A stretch of DNA of 64,000 nucleotides. Source: Ustilaginoidea virens. Its lineage: Eukaryota > Ascomycota > Sordariomycetes > Hypocreales > Clavicipitaceae. The translations under genes were made by a program, and so were the position numbers. The stretch covers positions 4,588,001-4,652,000 of the forward strand of contig NC_057318.1 of NCBI RefSeq assembly GCF_000687475.1. Reading direction: 5' to 3'. Of this stretch, positions 32,218 to 44,936 are shown piece by piece. Position 1 is the stretch's first letter; the number at the start of each line of letters is the position of its first letter. Under the pieces are notes generated by a model. It ran no database searches. It saw only the letters and a list, made by a program, of their open reading frames with translations, and was not told the DNA's origin.

Positions 32218-34470
32218 CTTGGTCTTGGTTTTTCTCGCGGTCTTTCTCTCTCTCTGTCTCTCTGTATGCGGGTTCCCTTTTGTTTTTCGTCAACGTACGT
32301 CGAGACAAAGAATAAAGTGCTGAATCTCGGTAGACACGAGAGAGTGCGCAAAATACAAGGCGAAAGAGACGTGCAAAGATGTGACGCAAACAGGCCGTTT
32401 GAAAGGCAAGGGCGATTGGATGAAGAGTAGTAGTCGTAAGCTGATATAAAGCGGGAGATTACAATGAAAAGGGAAACAGAGAGGAAAAAGTTGAAAAAAA
32501 AAAAAAAGAAAAGAAAATAGCAAAGGTGGAAATAGAAGAAGGGGGAAAAGGAAAAAAAGAAAAAAAAGAAAAAGAAAAAAGAAAAACACTTTGCAGCCAC
32601 GACGACGAGTGATGTCGCCAGATAGATGGAAGAGTATCGTTACTTTGGAGCAAGCACAAGAGAGGAAAGGAAATAAAAAGAAGGGAGGAAATCAGGTCGG
32701 TCAAGGGCAGAGTTACACCGGATGCATTTAATGCAAAACCGGTCTGCCCGGGTACGCATCGGGATTCTGGAATAAACCCAAGTCGACAGTCGGGATTCCG
32801 TACGCGCCAAGATGCTGCGTCAAGGCCCTAGTGCCATCTCCCAGTTGGCCACGCCTTGTCGCAGCCGCCGCTGAGCATCGATGTCGCGTCTGAGATCGGT
32901 GCGTCGGATCTGCTCATTGGCTGAAAGGCTCCAGGATGATGCGGAATCGTAGCTGCACTTGGCGTCGCATCATCATGGGCGGCTGCGACGGGAGATGCAA
33001 CGTCAGCTGGGGTGAAGAGCCAGTGCCATGATGGCCCATGCATGAACCACGCACCTTTCCACTTGCCTGCTCTGTCCTAGCCTGATAGGCATGTATTTGA
33101 CATCTTGCATATCTCTGAAACATACATTGCAAGAAACAAGAGCCAGCCGGAGTTGGGGGCAACGATTTCCAGTCGAGGCCCCCCATGGCCTAGGTTGGCA
33201 CTTGCCTTGGATATAGCCGGAAAGTGGGCCCGCCGTCCTGATTGGCTGCTATGTACGGACTATCCGTAAGCGCTTGAGCACAGTGGGCCCATGCATTAAA
33301 CCGCGGGGCAAGGCGGCTACATCAGCCCCCCCCCCACACCTCGTTCGCCCGGCGCTTACTGTTTACTACATACCCCGTGGCTCTGGTAGCTCTGTGCACT
33401 TGGCAGCACGTACGGAGCAACACAGGCGGGAATAATCTGAAACGCCGTACACAGTAGATGGAACACGCTCAGCTGTTGTGATTGGCCGGCTGGTGGTCCA
33501 AACTCCGTACGGTACAAAAGCGGCTGGGAGACATTAAGTCCCTACTTTCAAGCTGTTGTTTTTTACCGACGAGATGGCTGTCGCAATAAATCACAAGTCA
33601 CCAGACCAATTCTCCTCTCCATTTTCCGGCAATGGCAACTCATAGTAAGCCGAGCATAACATCGCTGGGGTACCATTTCCAGCTAGACGCCTCACCTCGA
33701 GTGTTCCGGCAAATCCAGTCAAGACCCAAGTAGGCAAAGAACGACATGACCATCACAAGGGAGTCAGTCAAAACGTTTTGTTTGCGCACTGATTGAAGAA
33801 GAAGAAAAAGAAAGACGATCCAAGAAAGCAGACTGCTCTTCTAAGCGGGCCGGACGAGCTTCATGTTGATATTCCATCAATCATGCCACGTCCGATCCTG
33901 CGTCCAGCTAGAGCTCCATCACTTTGCTTTTGAGCATGAACCTGTGTTGGACGAGGAATTGGGACCAAGGCATTGACAAGAGTCGGCAGCGTCGTTCATC
34001 GTCAAACAGAAAGTGTAGGTGCTCTCCTAGACGGACATGCGCACCCGGGTGACCAGATACAGAGGTCAAGACGATCGGATGCAGCGATTCGCTGCGTGCT
34101 TAGATGAGCTCCAGGACCAGCTCGCCTGGAAAGACGAGCACCGTCAGCCTCGGATAGTTTCGTCTTGATGTTCTGGTCTCGGAGGTGGCATGCGCACGGA
34201 GTATACAACGAGGAATTTTTGTCGTGATGAACAATGCGCATGATACGCTCCTGGCTCATTAAAGCAGCAATCGTCTCGGGCGGTAGAGTATGTCAAAGCA
34301 AGACTTCATCAATTCATTCATATACTCCGTCCTACGCGTGAACATGGCTGAATGAGCTATTGGAAATCAATGAGGAAATCCTTGATATCAAGCCCCCCCA
34401 AAAAGGGCGAGATGCCCAATACTACAACACGAACTACTCCAAGCGCCCCAAATGTCTTGCTTTTGTTTCT
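32218..34470. other. 2.2-kb gene-free region
   Basis: Starts with a strongly purine-rich plus strand at 32460-32600 (long GAAAA runs), which reads as pyrimidine-rich sequence just upstream of the DUF3455 gene and is probably its promoter/5' UTR. GC-rich frames at 32828-33186 and 34002-34259 have no recognisable relatives. Variants of the TACGGAGTA word occur near 33410, 33503 and 34196. Confidence 0.55.
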
Positions 34471-36245
34471 CTAATAGCTCCTGCCGAACATGACCCATTT
34501 CTGGGCCTTGCCCTGGCACTCGGGGTTTAGACAGCTCGTCTCGCCCGGAACCAGCTCGTCTCCTTCAGGCTGCTCGAATGGGATGCAGAGACTCTTCATA
34601 CCCATTGAAGGAAGCTTTTGGTTTTCGGGCACATCTCGGTCGTCATCTGCCCTGGTCGTCAGCTCCTTGATGCGATCCTCGCACTTGCCGTCCAAGCAAA
34701 AGGGAATGAGGACGACATTCTTCGCATCAAGGGCTGGGAGGACGTCTTCCCAATTGGTAATCTTCTGGCGATGCTCTCTAAAGGCAGACTCTGCCTTCCT
34801 GTACATGTCTGCCTGGATAGTTTCCAGAAGCTCGGGGATCTTGGTGGCGAGGTCAGTGATAGGAATGGTGCCCTTGTCACCCGTGTCGCGTCGAGCGAAG
34901 GAAACGACTTCCTTGGCGGCATCCTTGGGGCCAAACTCGAGCCGCAACGGCACGCCTTTCATCTCCCAATCGTTAAACTTCCACGCGGGCGTGTAGCCCT
35001 CTCTCCAATCCGAATCGGCGCGGACCCCGGCTTTTTTCAAGGTCGCGCGCATGCTGTCCATCTGCTCTTCGTGTTTTTTCCTGTCTTCAGGGGTCGTGTT
35101 CTTGTTGATGCCCACGGGGACGAGAATTGCTTGGATCTGAGCGATGCGAGGAGGAAGGACGAGACCTTTATCATCGCCGTGAACCATGACCATTACGCCA
35201 ATGACCCGCGTGGAAAGACCCCAGGAGTTTTGCCAGACATTGACATGCTGCCCCTTGTTCTGGGGGTCCTCGACTGAGATTTGAAACATCCTGCTGAAGT
35301 TTTGCCCCAGAGCGTGAGAAGTTGCTCCTTGGATGCCTCGACCGTTGGAGGGAATATATCCTTCAACCGTGGTGGTGTAATAACCTCCGGCAAACTTCTC
35401 GTTCTCCGTCTTCTTGCCACGAACAACAGGAACCGCAAGAAGTTGCTCGTACACACCTGCGTACAGCTCCAAAATCTCCAGCACTTCCTTGCTGGCCAGT
35501 TCCTCGGTCAAATGAGCCGTGTGGCCCTCTTGCCAAAGAAACTCTCGAGTGCGGAGGAAGGGAGTGGTCTGCTTGGCTTCCCAGCGCACAACGGAGTTCC
35601 ATTGGTTCAGTCGCAGAGGGAGATCCCGGTGGCTGCGAATCCACTTCGAGTAGTATGGGTACATGACCGCCTCGGAAGTCGGACGGATTGCGACGGGGAC
35701 CTCTAGCTTCTTGTCTCCGCTGCGATGTGAAATCGTTAGCTGATTTCGCTCAGCAACAGGGTGAAGGGGGAGGACGACCGAGGGTTAAGAGGAGGCAGGT
35801 GACGAAGGGATGGGTGTACGTACGCCCTTTCGACCCAAGCAAGTTCGGGGGCAAAACCCTCGACGTGATCCTTTTCCTTGTCCAGCGAGGCCTTGGAAAG
35901 GAAAAGGGGGAAGCTAGTTTCCTCCACGCCCATCTCTTCAATGCGTTCCTGGAACCATTTTCGAATGGTGTTCCAGATATACATGGACAGAGGGCGCAAG
36001 ACGAAAAAGCCCGATATCTCCTGGTAGTATTCGACCATTTCGGCCTTGAGGACCACCTCTTGATACCATGCTGAGAAATTCTCGGCCTTGAGGCTTGTGA
36101 TTCCAATGATGTCGTCCGTCTTCTTGCCTCCGACGACGGGAAGGTTCGACTTCTTGGCGGCCTTGGCGGCCTTTTCAGCAGCGAGCTTGGCCTGCTTCTC
36201 TGCCTTCTTCAAGGCACTCTTGGACTGCTCCGCAGAGGCTTCCAT
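34471..36245 (-). CDS. cytoplasmic prolyl-tRNA synthetase
   Basis: Class II aminoacyl-tRNA synthetase charging tRNA-Pro. Exons are 36245-35824 and 35719-34471, with a 104-bp intron; 556 aa. Residues 1-40 are a Lys/Ala helix, then the catalytic core starts at ITSLKAENFSAWYQEVVLKAE. Motif 1 lies in MYIWNTIRKWFQERIEEMG, the proline pocket in AIRPTSEAVMYPYYSKW (joined across the intron) and motif 2 in RTREFLWQEGHTAH. Motif 3 follows, then the anticodon-binding domain (LVLPPRIAQIQAILVPVG), and a zinc-type C-terminal domain with Cys pairs ends in FGRSY, typical of the eukaryotic type. There is no N-terminal YbaK editing domain before the core. The first in-frame ATG (36245) gives the start. Divergent from CCT1. 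Confidence 0.94.
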
Positions 36246-37259
36246 GGTTTTTGCGTTCTGACCAGGGGAGCCAGAGAGTGGCACACAAAATTTTGCAACG
36301 CGGTACGAACAAAGACAGTGTAGTTATTGGGAGGCAGAATGAACGATTGGAAGCAGACTTGAGCAGCGATAGAAGCGCCGGCGACTCAGATGGCCCCGCC
36401 TTTGACTGATGTTGCTTGTCGAAAGAAGGGAGGAAGGCGTCAAGAGAGGAGAGAGAGCCTAGATGACTTCTTTCGGTGCCCAAGTGCCCCAAGTGCCCCA
36501 AGTGCCCCAAGTGCCTCAAGTGCCTCAAGTGCCTCAGTGCCCCCAAATGCCCGGTGAAACGGTCAGAAGTTAGGGTCAGTGAGTGACTCGTGGCGTCTGG
36601 TCAATATGTCTGTTTGTGCCCCGCGCACTTATCTTTCTGAGGAGGGGTGCGGGCGGCGGCAGGGTAAAATTTCAGGCCAGGGGACGCCCCAGCCAATCAC
36701 GTACAATTGATGTTCTTTGCACTCCGTACTCGCTAAGGGTTTTCGATCAACAAGCCTTATCTTACAAGTCAGGTACCTAGGTATGTACCTACATACCTCC
36801 TCCCTATCTGCATTTAGCTTTCTTGGATCTTCTCAGGCCCATTGACCATCCCTAACAGGCAAGTACCTAGCTGATGAGACTCTTAAGCGGCTCTCAACTG
36901 GCAGCAAGATCAGGGATGTCGCAAGATGGCAGGCTTTGGACTTTTCTCGAGTGTCAAAGGGCCCTGAACCGCGGAGAAGAGGTACCTAGTACCCAGCGCC
37001 TTAGGTACCTCTGCTGTAACGGCAGGGCTGCAGATGTCAATACCCCCGCTTCACCTTGTGCCGGAACTGGAAGAATCCTAGCTTCCGGGCTAAAAAAGTT
37101 CGAGGGGCAGCAAGCAAGTACTCAGTGGAGCGTTGCGACGTTCGACTCGGAGCTTGCTTCCGCAGCTCACGGCCGGTCTTGGGTTTTGACCACAACCCGA
37201 AAGGAAAGCAAACCCGCAGGCACAAATTCCCTTGTCCGGCAAACTCGGCAGCCACAGCC
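36246..37259. promoter_or_regulatory. divergent promoter region, ProRS and CCT1
   Basis: About 1 kb between start codons. It holds a 9-bp tandem repeat (36482-36535) and several palindromic GGTACCTAGGTA-like words at 36772-36798, 36862-36870, 36979-36992 and 37000-37008, plus ACTCCGTACTC at 36721-36731. Role in transcription is inferred from position. Confidence 0.45.
36482..36535. repeat. AAGTGCCCC/AAGTGCCTC 9-bp tandem repeat
   Basis: Three AAGTGCCCC units followed by three AAGTGCCTC units, about 240 bp upstream of the prolyl-tRNA synthetase start codon. Confidence 0.95.
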
Positions 37260-39183
37260 ATGGCATCTATTTTCGAGCAACCTCGGAACGGCACGCTCTT
37301 CCTGGGCGGCCAGAAGATCTCCGGGTCGGATATTCGAGATCAGAACGGTTCGTCTCCAGCCACGCATTCTGGCGGGTTTGCACCGGTTCAAATCCTGTTG
37401 AACGCTGACCCATGGCTGTAGTCCTCGCAACCCAGGCCATCGCGAATGTTGTCAAGAGCTCCTTTGGCCCCAGCGGCCTCGATAAGATGATGGTGGATGA
37501 CATTGGCGTGAGCACTTCCTTGGCCCCATTTCAACCCGCTACCCTCTCCTGCAAGAGTGGGATAAGTGGGATTCCACCCCCCCCCTCCCCCCCCCCCCTT
37601 TTCTGCCTTTGTATGTTGTTATAGCTAGCTGTGGCTTCTCACGCCCATGAAAACAGGATGTTACTGTCACAAACGACGGCGCCACGATCCTCAGCCTTCT
37701 CGATGTCGAAGATCCCGCGGGCAAGATCCTCGTCGACTTGGCACAGCAGCAAGACAAGGAAGTCGGGGATGGCACAACCTCGGTGGTTCTAATTGCCGCT
37801 GAGCTGCTGCGCAGAGGCAACGAGCTGATGAAGAACCGCATCCACCCGACCACCATCATCACCGGATACAGGCTGGCTCTCCGAGAGGCTGTCAAGTACC
37901 TCAACGAAAACGTCAGCATCAAGGTCGAGAACCTGGGACGCGAGTCTCTCATCAGCATTGCAAAGACGTCCATGTCTAGCAAGATCATCGGAGCCGACTC
38001 CGACTTCTTCTCCAACATGGTTGTCGATGCCATGCAAGCTGTCAAAACGACCAACAATCGAAACGAGAACAAGTACCCGGTCAAGGCTGTCAACATTCTC
38101 AAGGCCCACGGCAAGAGCACTCTCGAGTCGATGCTGGTCAAGGGCTATGCCTTGAACTGCACAGTCGCTTCCCAGGCGATGCCCACCCACATCCAAGACG
38201 CCAAAATCGCTCTTCTTGACATGAACCTGCAAAAAGAGAGAATGAAGATGGGCGTCCAGATCACCGTCGACGACCCCCAGCAACTCGAGCAGATTCGCGC
38301 CCGGGAATCCGGCATGATCCTCGAACGGGTCGAGCTCATCCTGAAAGCAGGAGCCAACGTTGTTCTGACCACCAAGGGCATTGATGACCTGGTGCTCAAG
38401 ATGTTTGTCGAACGCGGCGCCATGGGCGTCAGACGCTGCAAGAAGGAAGACCTGCGTCGAATCGCCAAGGCCACCGGCGGCACTCTTTTGAGCACCTTGT
38501 CCGATCTCAACGGCGACGAAAAGTTTGAACCCTCATATCTCGGCCACGCCGAGTCGGTCAGCCAGGAGCGCATCTCTGACGATGAGTGCATCCTGGTCAA
38601 GGGAACCAAGGCCCATTCGTCCGCGTCCATCATCTTGCGTGGCCCCAACGACTACTCGCTCGACGAAATGGAGCGCTCGGTTCACGATTCCCTATGCGCC
38701 GTCAAGCGAACCCTGGAAAGCGGCAGCATTGTTCCAGGCGGCGGCGCCGTCGAGACTGCGCTGCACATCTACCTCGAGGAATTTGCAGGTACCGTCGGAT
38801 CCCGCGAGCAGCTTGCCATTGGGGAATTTGCCCAATCTCTCCTCGTCATTCCCAAGACTCTGGCTGTCAACGCCGCTAAGGATGGTGCCGAGCTTGTGGC
38901 ACAGCTTCGATCGCGGCACGCCTTGTCCCAGCGCATCCAGGAAGGCGACGCCAGCGAAGACGAGAAGACGATAGCTAGGAAGAAAGGCTACAAGAACTAC
39001 GGGCTGGATCTGATGCGAGGCAAGGTGGTAGATGAGCTCAAGCAGGGCGTACTGGAGCCTAGCATCAGCAAGGTGCGCCAGCTAAAGAGTGCTGTTGAAG
39101 CTTGCATCAGCATCATGAGAATCGATACCCTGATCAAGTTGGATCCAGAGCAAAAGGACGAGGGAGACGGCCATGGTCACTGA
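37260..39183 (+). CDS. CCT1: CCT/TRiC chaperonin subunit alpha
   Basis: ATP-driven cytosolic chaperonin subunit that folds actin, tubulin and WD40 proteins. Exons are 37260-37347, 37422-37507 and 37657-39183; 566 aa. Alpha-subunit signatures: start [52 protein letters not shown] read across intron 2, the nucleotide motif [27 protein letters not shown], and the C-terminal [10 protein letters not shown]. The ending is acidic with GHGH. Intron 2 (149 bp) contains C-rich runs at 37577-37598. It converges with the Rieske gene. Confidence 0.96.
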
Positions 39184-39764
39184 TCAATCCTTTGGGAGTA
39201 GGGGAGGGGAAAAAGCATTTATTGGGTTTGCAAGTACATTTGTAGCAAATAGACTCTCATATTGCAAACTATGACGAAAAGTGCCACAACGCCCCAGTTG
39301 CCTTTTTGCCTTTGCTTCTTCGTTGTATCTGCATCGCTGAATAACCCCCATTCATCGCGTCTTGTCGAAGGACCGCGGAAAAGAAGGCGTTGCAAGGTTC
39401 ATAAGACGGAAATGACCGGATTGCCCACTTGACGATGCTCTCATCAAGCTTCCACCAGCTCCGATGTGCCAACATTTTGATTGTTCACGCTAGCCAAGAG
39501 GACAAGGCATTCATGGGAGGAAAAACAAGACATCTCGTAGTATATTGTATTCTTTATACAAAGCACGTAGCTCTCCACATCTAGGAATCAGGATTGACGC
39601 TTCAAAAGGACATGACCGCTTTGTCCTCACCTCCATCATGTTACTGGCGCCTTCAAGTCAATCCTCGGAATCGATTCGACCGGGTTTGAAAGATGACGAC
39701 GCGTTTTCCATCTTCGATCCATCATCCGAGATCCTTACTCTTACACCTGATGATGATTATTCTT
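39184..39764. other. convergent 3' region, CCT1 and Rieske gene
   Basis: AT-richer sequence with short unsupported frames; it carries the 3' ends of both neighbours. No other feature seen. Confidence 0.7.
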
Positions 39765-40765
39765 TTAACCAATGACTAGCTTGCCTTCTTCAGGGAAGTC
39801 GTATTCGGGAATCTCGAGATTGAGCGGGGCAGGGCCTTTTCGTATGCGGCCAGAAATATCGTAGTGCGAACCATGGCAGGGACAGAACCAGCCGCCAAAG
39901 TCGCCGGCTTCACCGATAGGAACACAACCAAGGTGAGTGCACACACCTGCGCATCACTAGTTAGCAGGGCCGTGGCTTCAACGAGACGGCGATACGTGAC
40001 GTGGTCATCGATGGCAGTAGGACCACACTGGTCTGCCGGTTCAAGGTTCGTACCCAACATAACAAGCCACTCAGGCTGCTTGACACGCTCGTCATCGGTC
40101 TGGGGGTCGCGCAGGCTAGAAACGTTGACCTTGTTGGCTGCGTCAATCTCGTCCTGCGTTCGGTGACGGATGAAGACGGGTTTGCCGCGCCACTTGATGA
40201 TGACCTAAATGCCGAGTGTCAGATGTCGAATGCGTCGATTCAATACAGGCTTTGCAGTATTCTCTCGTAAACACTCACGTTCTTGCCCTCGGGAATAGCG
40301 TTCAGGTCTACCTCAACCTTGGCCATGGCCAGGACATCAGCCGAGGCAGACATGTTGACGAGGAACTCTGCAACCCACAGAGGTTAGTATCAACCGTTGA
40401 ATGAAACTTTCTCTCGGACGCAATGCTACTGTATGCGCAATTCCCCGGTGACCCTCAACGGCTGTTTCGATGGCGTCCATACCCTGAACAGTGCTCTTGG
40501 CTCCGGCAGCGGACAAAGCACCCATGGTGCCGACCATGAAGTAGGAAAAGAGCTTGTTCTTGTTCTCGCCCTTGCTGCTAGACATGTATTTCCCAAAGTC
40601 CGGGATCGAACTACCCTTATCGGACCCCATCTTGAAAGGGCTCTGATAGGAAGACGTGCCGCTGTCTGATCGCACGGCGGAGCAGCTGAGGGAGCGCACC
40701 GCGGGGCCAAGGGGTTTTGCAATTGAGCGCAGGCATAGCCTGGGTGCGGACGTGAGGGACGCCAT
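39765..40765 (-). CDS. RIP1: Rieske iron-sulfur subunit of cytochrome bc1 complex
   Basis: Electron-carrying subunit of mitochondrial complex III. Exons are 40765-40483, 40367-40279, 40204-40054 and 39946-39765; 234 aa. Arg/Ser-rich presequence (about residues 1-35), then the matrix and membrane anchor part ([20 protein letters not shown]), the hinge near [20 protein letters not shown], and the soluble domain. Cluster ligands are Cys177, His179, Cys196 and His199 in CTHLGC and CPCHGSHYD; Cys182 and Cys198 would form the conserved disulfide. Intron 1 has a perfect TACTAAC branch site (about 40384-40390 on the coding strand). It ends EEGKLVIG, typical for fungi. Confidence 0.96.
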
Positions 40766-41173
40766 CGTGGCTAGGCGATCGATGCGTGATGGCGGGGAGA
40801 GAACGGAGAACGGAGCGGCTGGAGGAGTGAGATGCTGCTGTCCTTGGATTCAATCGGTTGCTTGATTACGCCTCGTTGCCGAACCGAAAGTTTTGGACAT
40901 GAAAATGAAAAGTGTGGCCTGAGGCTGCCCAGCAGCTGCGAAATTGGCCGATGCTGATTGGGTAGCATGGGTTTGGTTTGGTTTGCGCCAGATTCGCCCT
41001 CAAGGTAACGGACCCGATGGACCGACAAAGCAATGAATGATCTTCAGCCTGTCCTTTCACTTAAACGGCGCCAAATTTTCTTCTTCTTTTGTTTCCATTT
41101 CTGTGCTGGTTCAGAATCAAGACTTTGTGGCTCCATTTTATACATGCGTGGTGCGGAACTTGCCCAACTTCGT
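40766..41173. other. intergenic region between DDB1 and Rieske gene
   Basis: Promoter of the Rieske gene and 3' UTR of DDB1, both on the minus strand. No gene or RNA recognised. Confidence 0.7.
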
Positions 41174-44100
41174 TTAATGCATCCTCCTCAATTCTTCAAT
41201 CATGTCTCTCATATCCTCAACAGTCGGCCCTAAATCTGCGCAGACAAGCTTCTGTTCGGCTTCATCTAGGTCCAAAAACCTTTCTATCATTTCGCCGTCT
41301 ATGAAGCGAAAGGGAGCATCCGCCTCGCGGCTCTGATTCCTGAATGCTCGCCAAAGATCGAAACTGATGTGACCGGGGGCGTCTATGTAATCCTGCAATC
41401 TCGTCTGAAAAGTGAGAAGTAAATCTTGGTATCCAGGAGCGATGTCGCCGAATAAATACAAGGTGCCCTCAATCTAGTGTTGTTGTCAGCATGGCGAGGT
41501 GCTTCGTCAAAAGGTCATGTCAGGGAACCTACCGATCCCAAGAATGCTTTTGGCGAGACAATTGCCTTCTCATTGACGGCGACGTGTAGTCTTCGGATTC
41601 GGTTGATTTGCTCCCCAATGTTCATCTCGCTGGTCACCTCCAATCTTTTACGGTCTTGCTCCAAAGGTGCGTCTCGGTTGCGCTTTAGGACCATGAGGTT
41701 GCCCTGGGCATCAGCCTCCAGCCATCGATCCTCGTCCAAGTGACTGACTGAAGTTGCCCATCCAGGTTGATAATGCCGCGCCCTCTCCTCCAGCCTGGGC
41801 CGAGATCCGTCCTGTGACGGAATAAACTCAACCAAGGAAAGCGACTGCATGAGATCAACCACTCCAATCATATTACCACACACGTCTAAATCCACCGGGA
41901 ATGATGCTGAACGATAAGCAGCTACTTTCTGCAAAGATGATGTCGCGGTTGTTTCTTCCACATATCTGTAAATCACCACGGTTTTTGACAGGCCGGCCAC
42001 AATGTACTCGCCAAGACTGCCGAGGCAGCGACACGCTCCTTTCAGTTTGTGCGAGGTAATCTGATAGACCTGGCGGTTCTCATCGACGCCAAGGACTAGA
42101 ATTCGACCTCGTGTATCTCCCTCTTCAACGCAGTCATCGTCAGTGACAACGCTTGTTCCAACGATGAAGCGCGGCGCAAGATTGCCGGCGCTATCCGGCA
42201 GCTCCGCATGAATAACGCATTCGACCATTTCTAACGAAGCCAGAGCGTCGAAATAGAACGGCTTCCCAAGCTGGCGAAAAACAATCTCATCAACAAGTCT
42301 AAACGCGCAAGTGATCACCTCCTCGTTGTTGATGAGCTCCTTTTTGATGCAGCCTAAGCCGAACGCTCTCAGGCCAGCAGAATAAGCAACCCGTCGAACT
42401 GTTTCTTTGACTGCTAACGATTTGACATGAGTGAGGCGCTCCTTGTCAACTCGGCACAGTCGTATGTCTTTATCGGTAGACAGGACAATAGAGCCCGGGA
42501 ATGCCTCCGAGTCAAAGGGGGTGACGCATGTTGCGTCGTCTGCTGCGGTGGCGGAATATACGATCCTGCCTTCAGCGCTGTAAATCAGGCTGGCGTGGTC
42601 TGTAGTGGCGAATACGTTGCAAGTTCCGTCCGACTGAGGAATAATGTGTAATCGTGCAGGGCTACTTCCGAGGGTGACACTCTTACGGTTCGATATCGTG
42701 TAGTCTGTGGGTGAGAGGTTGAAGGTCACGACGCTACCGTCTTCGAGAGCAACAAGAAGCGTAGGACCAGACACCTCGGGCGGATGAAGCTGGACGACAG
42801 CAATATCTCGAGGTATCGAGGCACTGTCTTCTGTATGCCTTAGACTTTCTCCGTGCAATGGTTTTAGGTTCTCCAGAGTCACAAGGGATATTGTGCCGGA
42901 ATGCCACCAACCCACAATCCCAATATCGGTAAAGTCTCTCGCGGCGTGAAGACATGAGATCTGGTCAACATGATCTGCGACAGCATCAGGCGGAGTGTCT
43001 CGAGACATGGTGGCAGCCAAATTATCCCCCAAGTTCAATGATACAAGTGTTGTTCCATCGACGCATAATAAAGCCCATTTGGAATTAGCTGACGCAGCAG
43101 TGATGGATTTTCCATCAGGGACGTCCCAAGACGATGCTACCACTCCACTATCCGGGTCCAGTAGCGCGGCAGATTGCTGCGTTACTTGAAGTAGTTGGCC
43201 GCTGACCGTATTGGCGGCAAGCAACGTCTCCGTGCTCAATGTCATACCTTGGAACTCGTAGATTTCTTCTATGCCTCCGTCGGAATCGAATTTGAGGACC
43301 CGACTGTCTGCCGTTGACGATACGATCAGTGTGTCCACGTGACTCGCTCCAAAGGATTTCAAGGCAAAGAGTTGGTTCGCGTTTTGTATCTCATCGAGGA
43401 AGCCCTCATCTTCTAGTCCAACGCCACTGCGAATGCTCCGCAAGCTGCCGTCGTGATAAGCTCCGCAGCCGGCAACGATCCTTGCCTGGCCCGACGAGAA
43501 GGCATTTCCGGACTGAGTGTCGCCTTCCCTGTTTCCCATATCCATGATGGCAAAGTCCAAGATTGGTGCGTTGTTGGATAGTGTTTTGATCAGCACCATC
43601 TTCTTCGTCTTGATGTCGACTTGCAGTAATTGCGAATCGCCATGGTGGGACGCCACAAACAGCATGCGGTCACCCATGTACACCAGAGAAGAGGCACGAG
43701 ATGTATATGCACTCCCGTCGGCGAATTCCATTGGCGTTACGGTCATGCCGGTGACTACATCTCCTGTTGGTCCCAAAGACGTTTGAATGGTCAGAAGATC
43801 GAGCCTGCCGTAGTCGTCGGCAAGCAGGTAATTGGTCCCGTTGTATTCTGCCCAGGCAACGTAGATTTTGGCATCTTGCAAAGTTGACGAAACACTGGAG
43901 TAGGTGAGACTATCGAAATATGTCAAAAGAGTCTCTCCGACCACGAGTAGTCCGCCTAGGTGTGCTTTTGCTCCTTCGGTGTTGCGAACATGGTATCGCT
44001 TCTCCTCTTTTACGGGAACGGGAATGAGCATGGAAGCATATGGATCTGGAATCACCTGATCAAGCTCCCTTTCTTTGTGAGGGTCGAATCTGGAGACATC

Positions 44101-44815
44101 CCCACCTTTATCGTCCTTGGTGAGTCTGTAGACTGCTATCCGGGCCTCTTCCTGGTCCAGCTGTGTCTTGTAGAGAAAAGCGATGCGTGGGTGACCGGTT
44201 CTGCTGTGCAAGAAAGTGCTGGCTTTCATCCAGAGCTCGGTCAGGCGGACTTGGTCTAGGGCTACAAGCTTCGTCGTGACACCTTTGCGCGTGGGCAGCC
44301 GAAAGACATTCAAGACACCTTCCCAGAGGTGCATAGCCATGAATTTTCCGGTCGGGTCAACCAGGCATTTGTTTTGACTTTGAGAATGGCGCATGTACTG
44401 CTCGGCTGTATCTTCAATGGTTTGCTCGACGGTGTCGAGCTGGCTGGTTTCGGCGTTCCAGGCAACATTAAAGTATTGCAGTCGGTCTGTGCCGATAAAC
44501 AGAAGGTCGGTTTCCGAGTCCTTGGGTTGTAGGCGTTGAAGCATTGATATTGTACCGTAAATGAGCTTGGTATGGAGGCAGGTCATGCCCTCGTCGGTGA
44601 CGCGCCAGATCTCCAAGCGATTGGCTTTTCTGAAGTGATGGACGGGTCAGCGGAGAAGAAGACATTAACGTGAGAGGCGGGCCACCAGTCGTGGTGGCTT
44701 CAAAAGTTGGGGATGCTTACGCGACAACCAGGTCCTCTTCATCTGGAGACAAGAACCTTATCCTCAAAGCATGCCGAATGCTTGTGGGTCTATGGATTGG
44801 TGCAATGAACGACAT
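41174..44815 (-). CDS. DDB1: DNA damage-binding protein 1 (CUL4 adaptor)
   Basis: Three-beta-propeller adaptor of the CUL4 ubiquitin ligase, acting in the nucleus in nucleotide excision repair and replication control. Exons are 44815-44721, 44629-41533 and 41473-41174; 1163 aa, close to animal DDB1. It starts MSFIAPIHRPTSIRHALRIR; exon 2 continues ANRLEIWRV and GTDRLQYFNVAWN. Further blocks are RIAFLYKTQ, SSLVYMGDRMLFVASHHGDS, RVLKFDSDG, the ADLLMQS-like segment DLMQSLSLVEF and the GNLMVLKRN block. The third exon supplies the C-terminal helical domain (DLWRAFRN, FIDGEMIERFLDL, EDMRDMIEELRRMH). CPSF160 and SF3b130 are related, but the C-terminus is DDB1-like. Its start lies 121 bp from the divergent XPF-like gene. 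Confidence 0.93.
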
Positions 44816-44936
44816 TTTTACGTTGATGGAATGTGATATTGTAGGAAGAAAGAAGAAAAAGGCTCTAGGTCAGAGCAGTTGAGCTGCGAGACGAGCTCCA
44901 TTAAAGTGGTGCCGTCGCTGACGTCTCGAGTTGCGA
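44816..44936. promoter_or_regulatory. short divergent promoter between DDB1 and XPF-like gene
   Basis: Only 121 bp separate the two predicted start codons, so 5' UTRs and promoters must overlap unless the plus-strand gene starts further downstream. No clear TATA box or named site seen. Confidence 0.45.

Noticed and set aside
37348..37421. B-box-like GGTTCAAATCC inside CCT1 intron 1
   Set aside because: No A box or cloverleaf pairing in the surrounding sequence; the intron model explains the segment fully.
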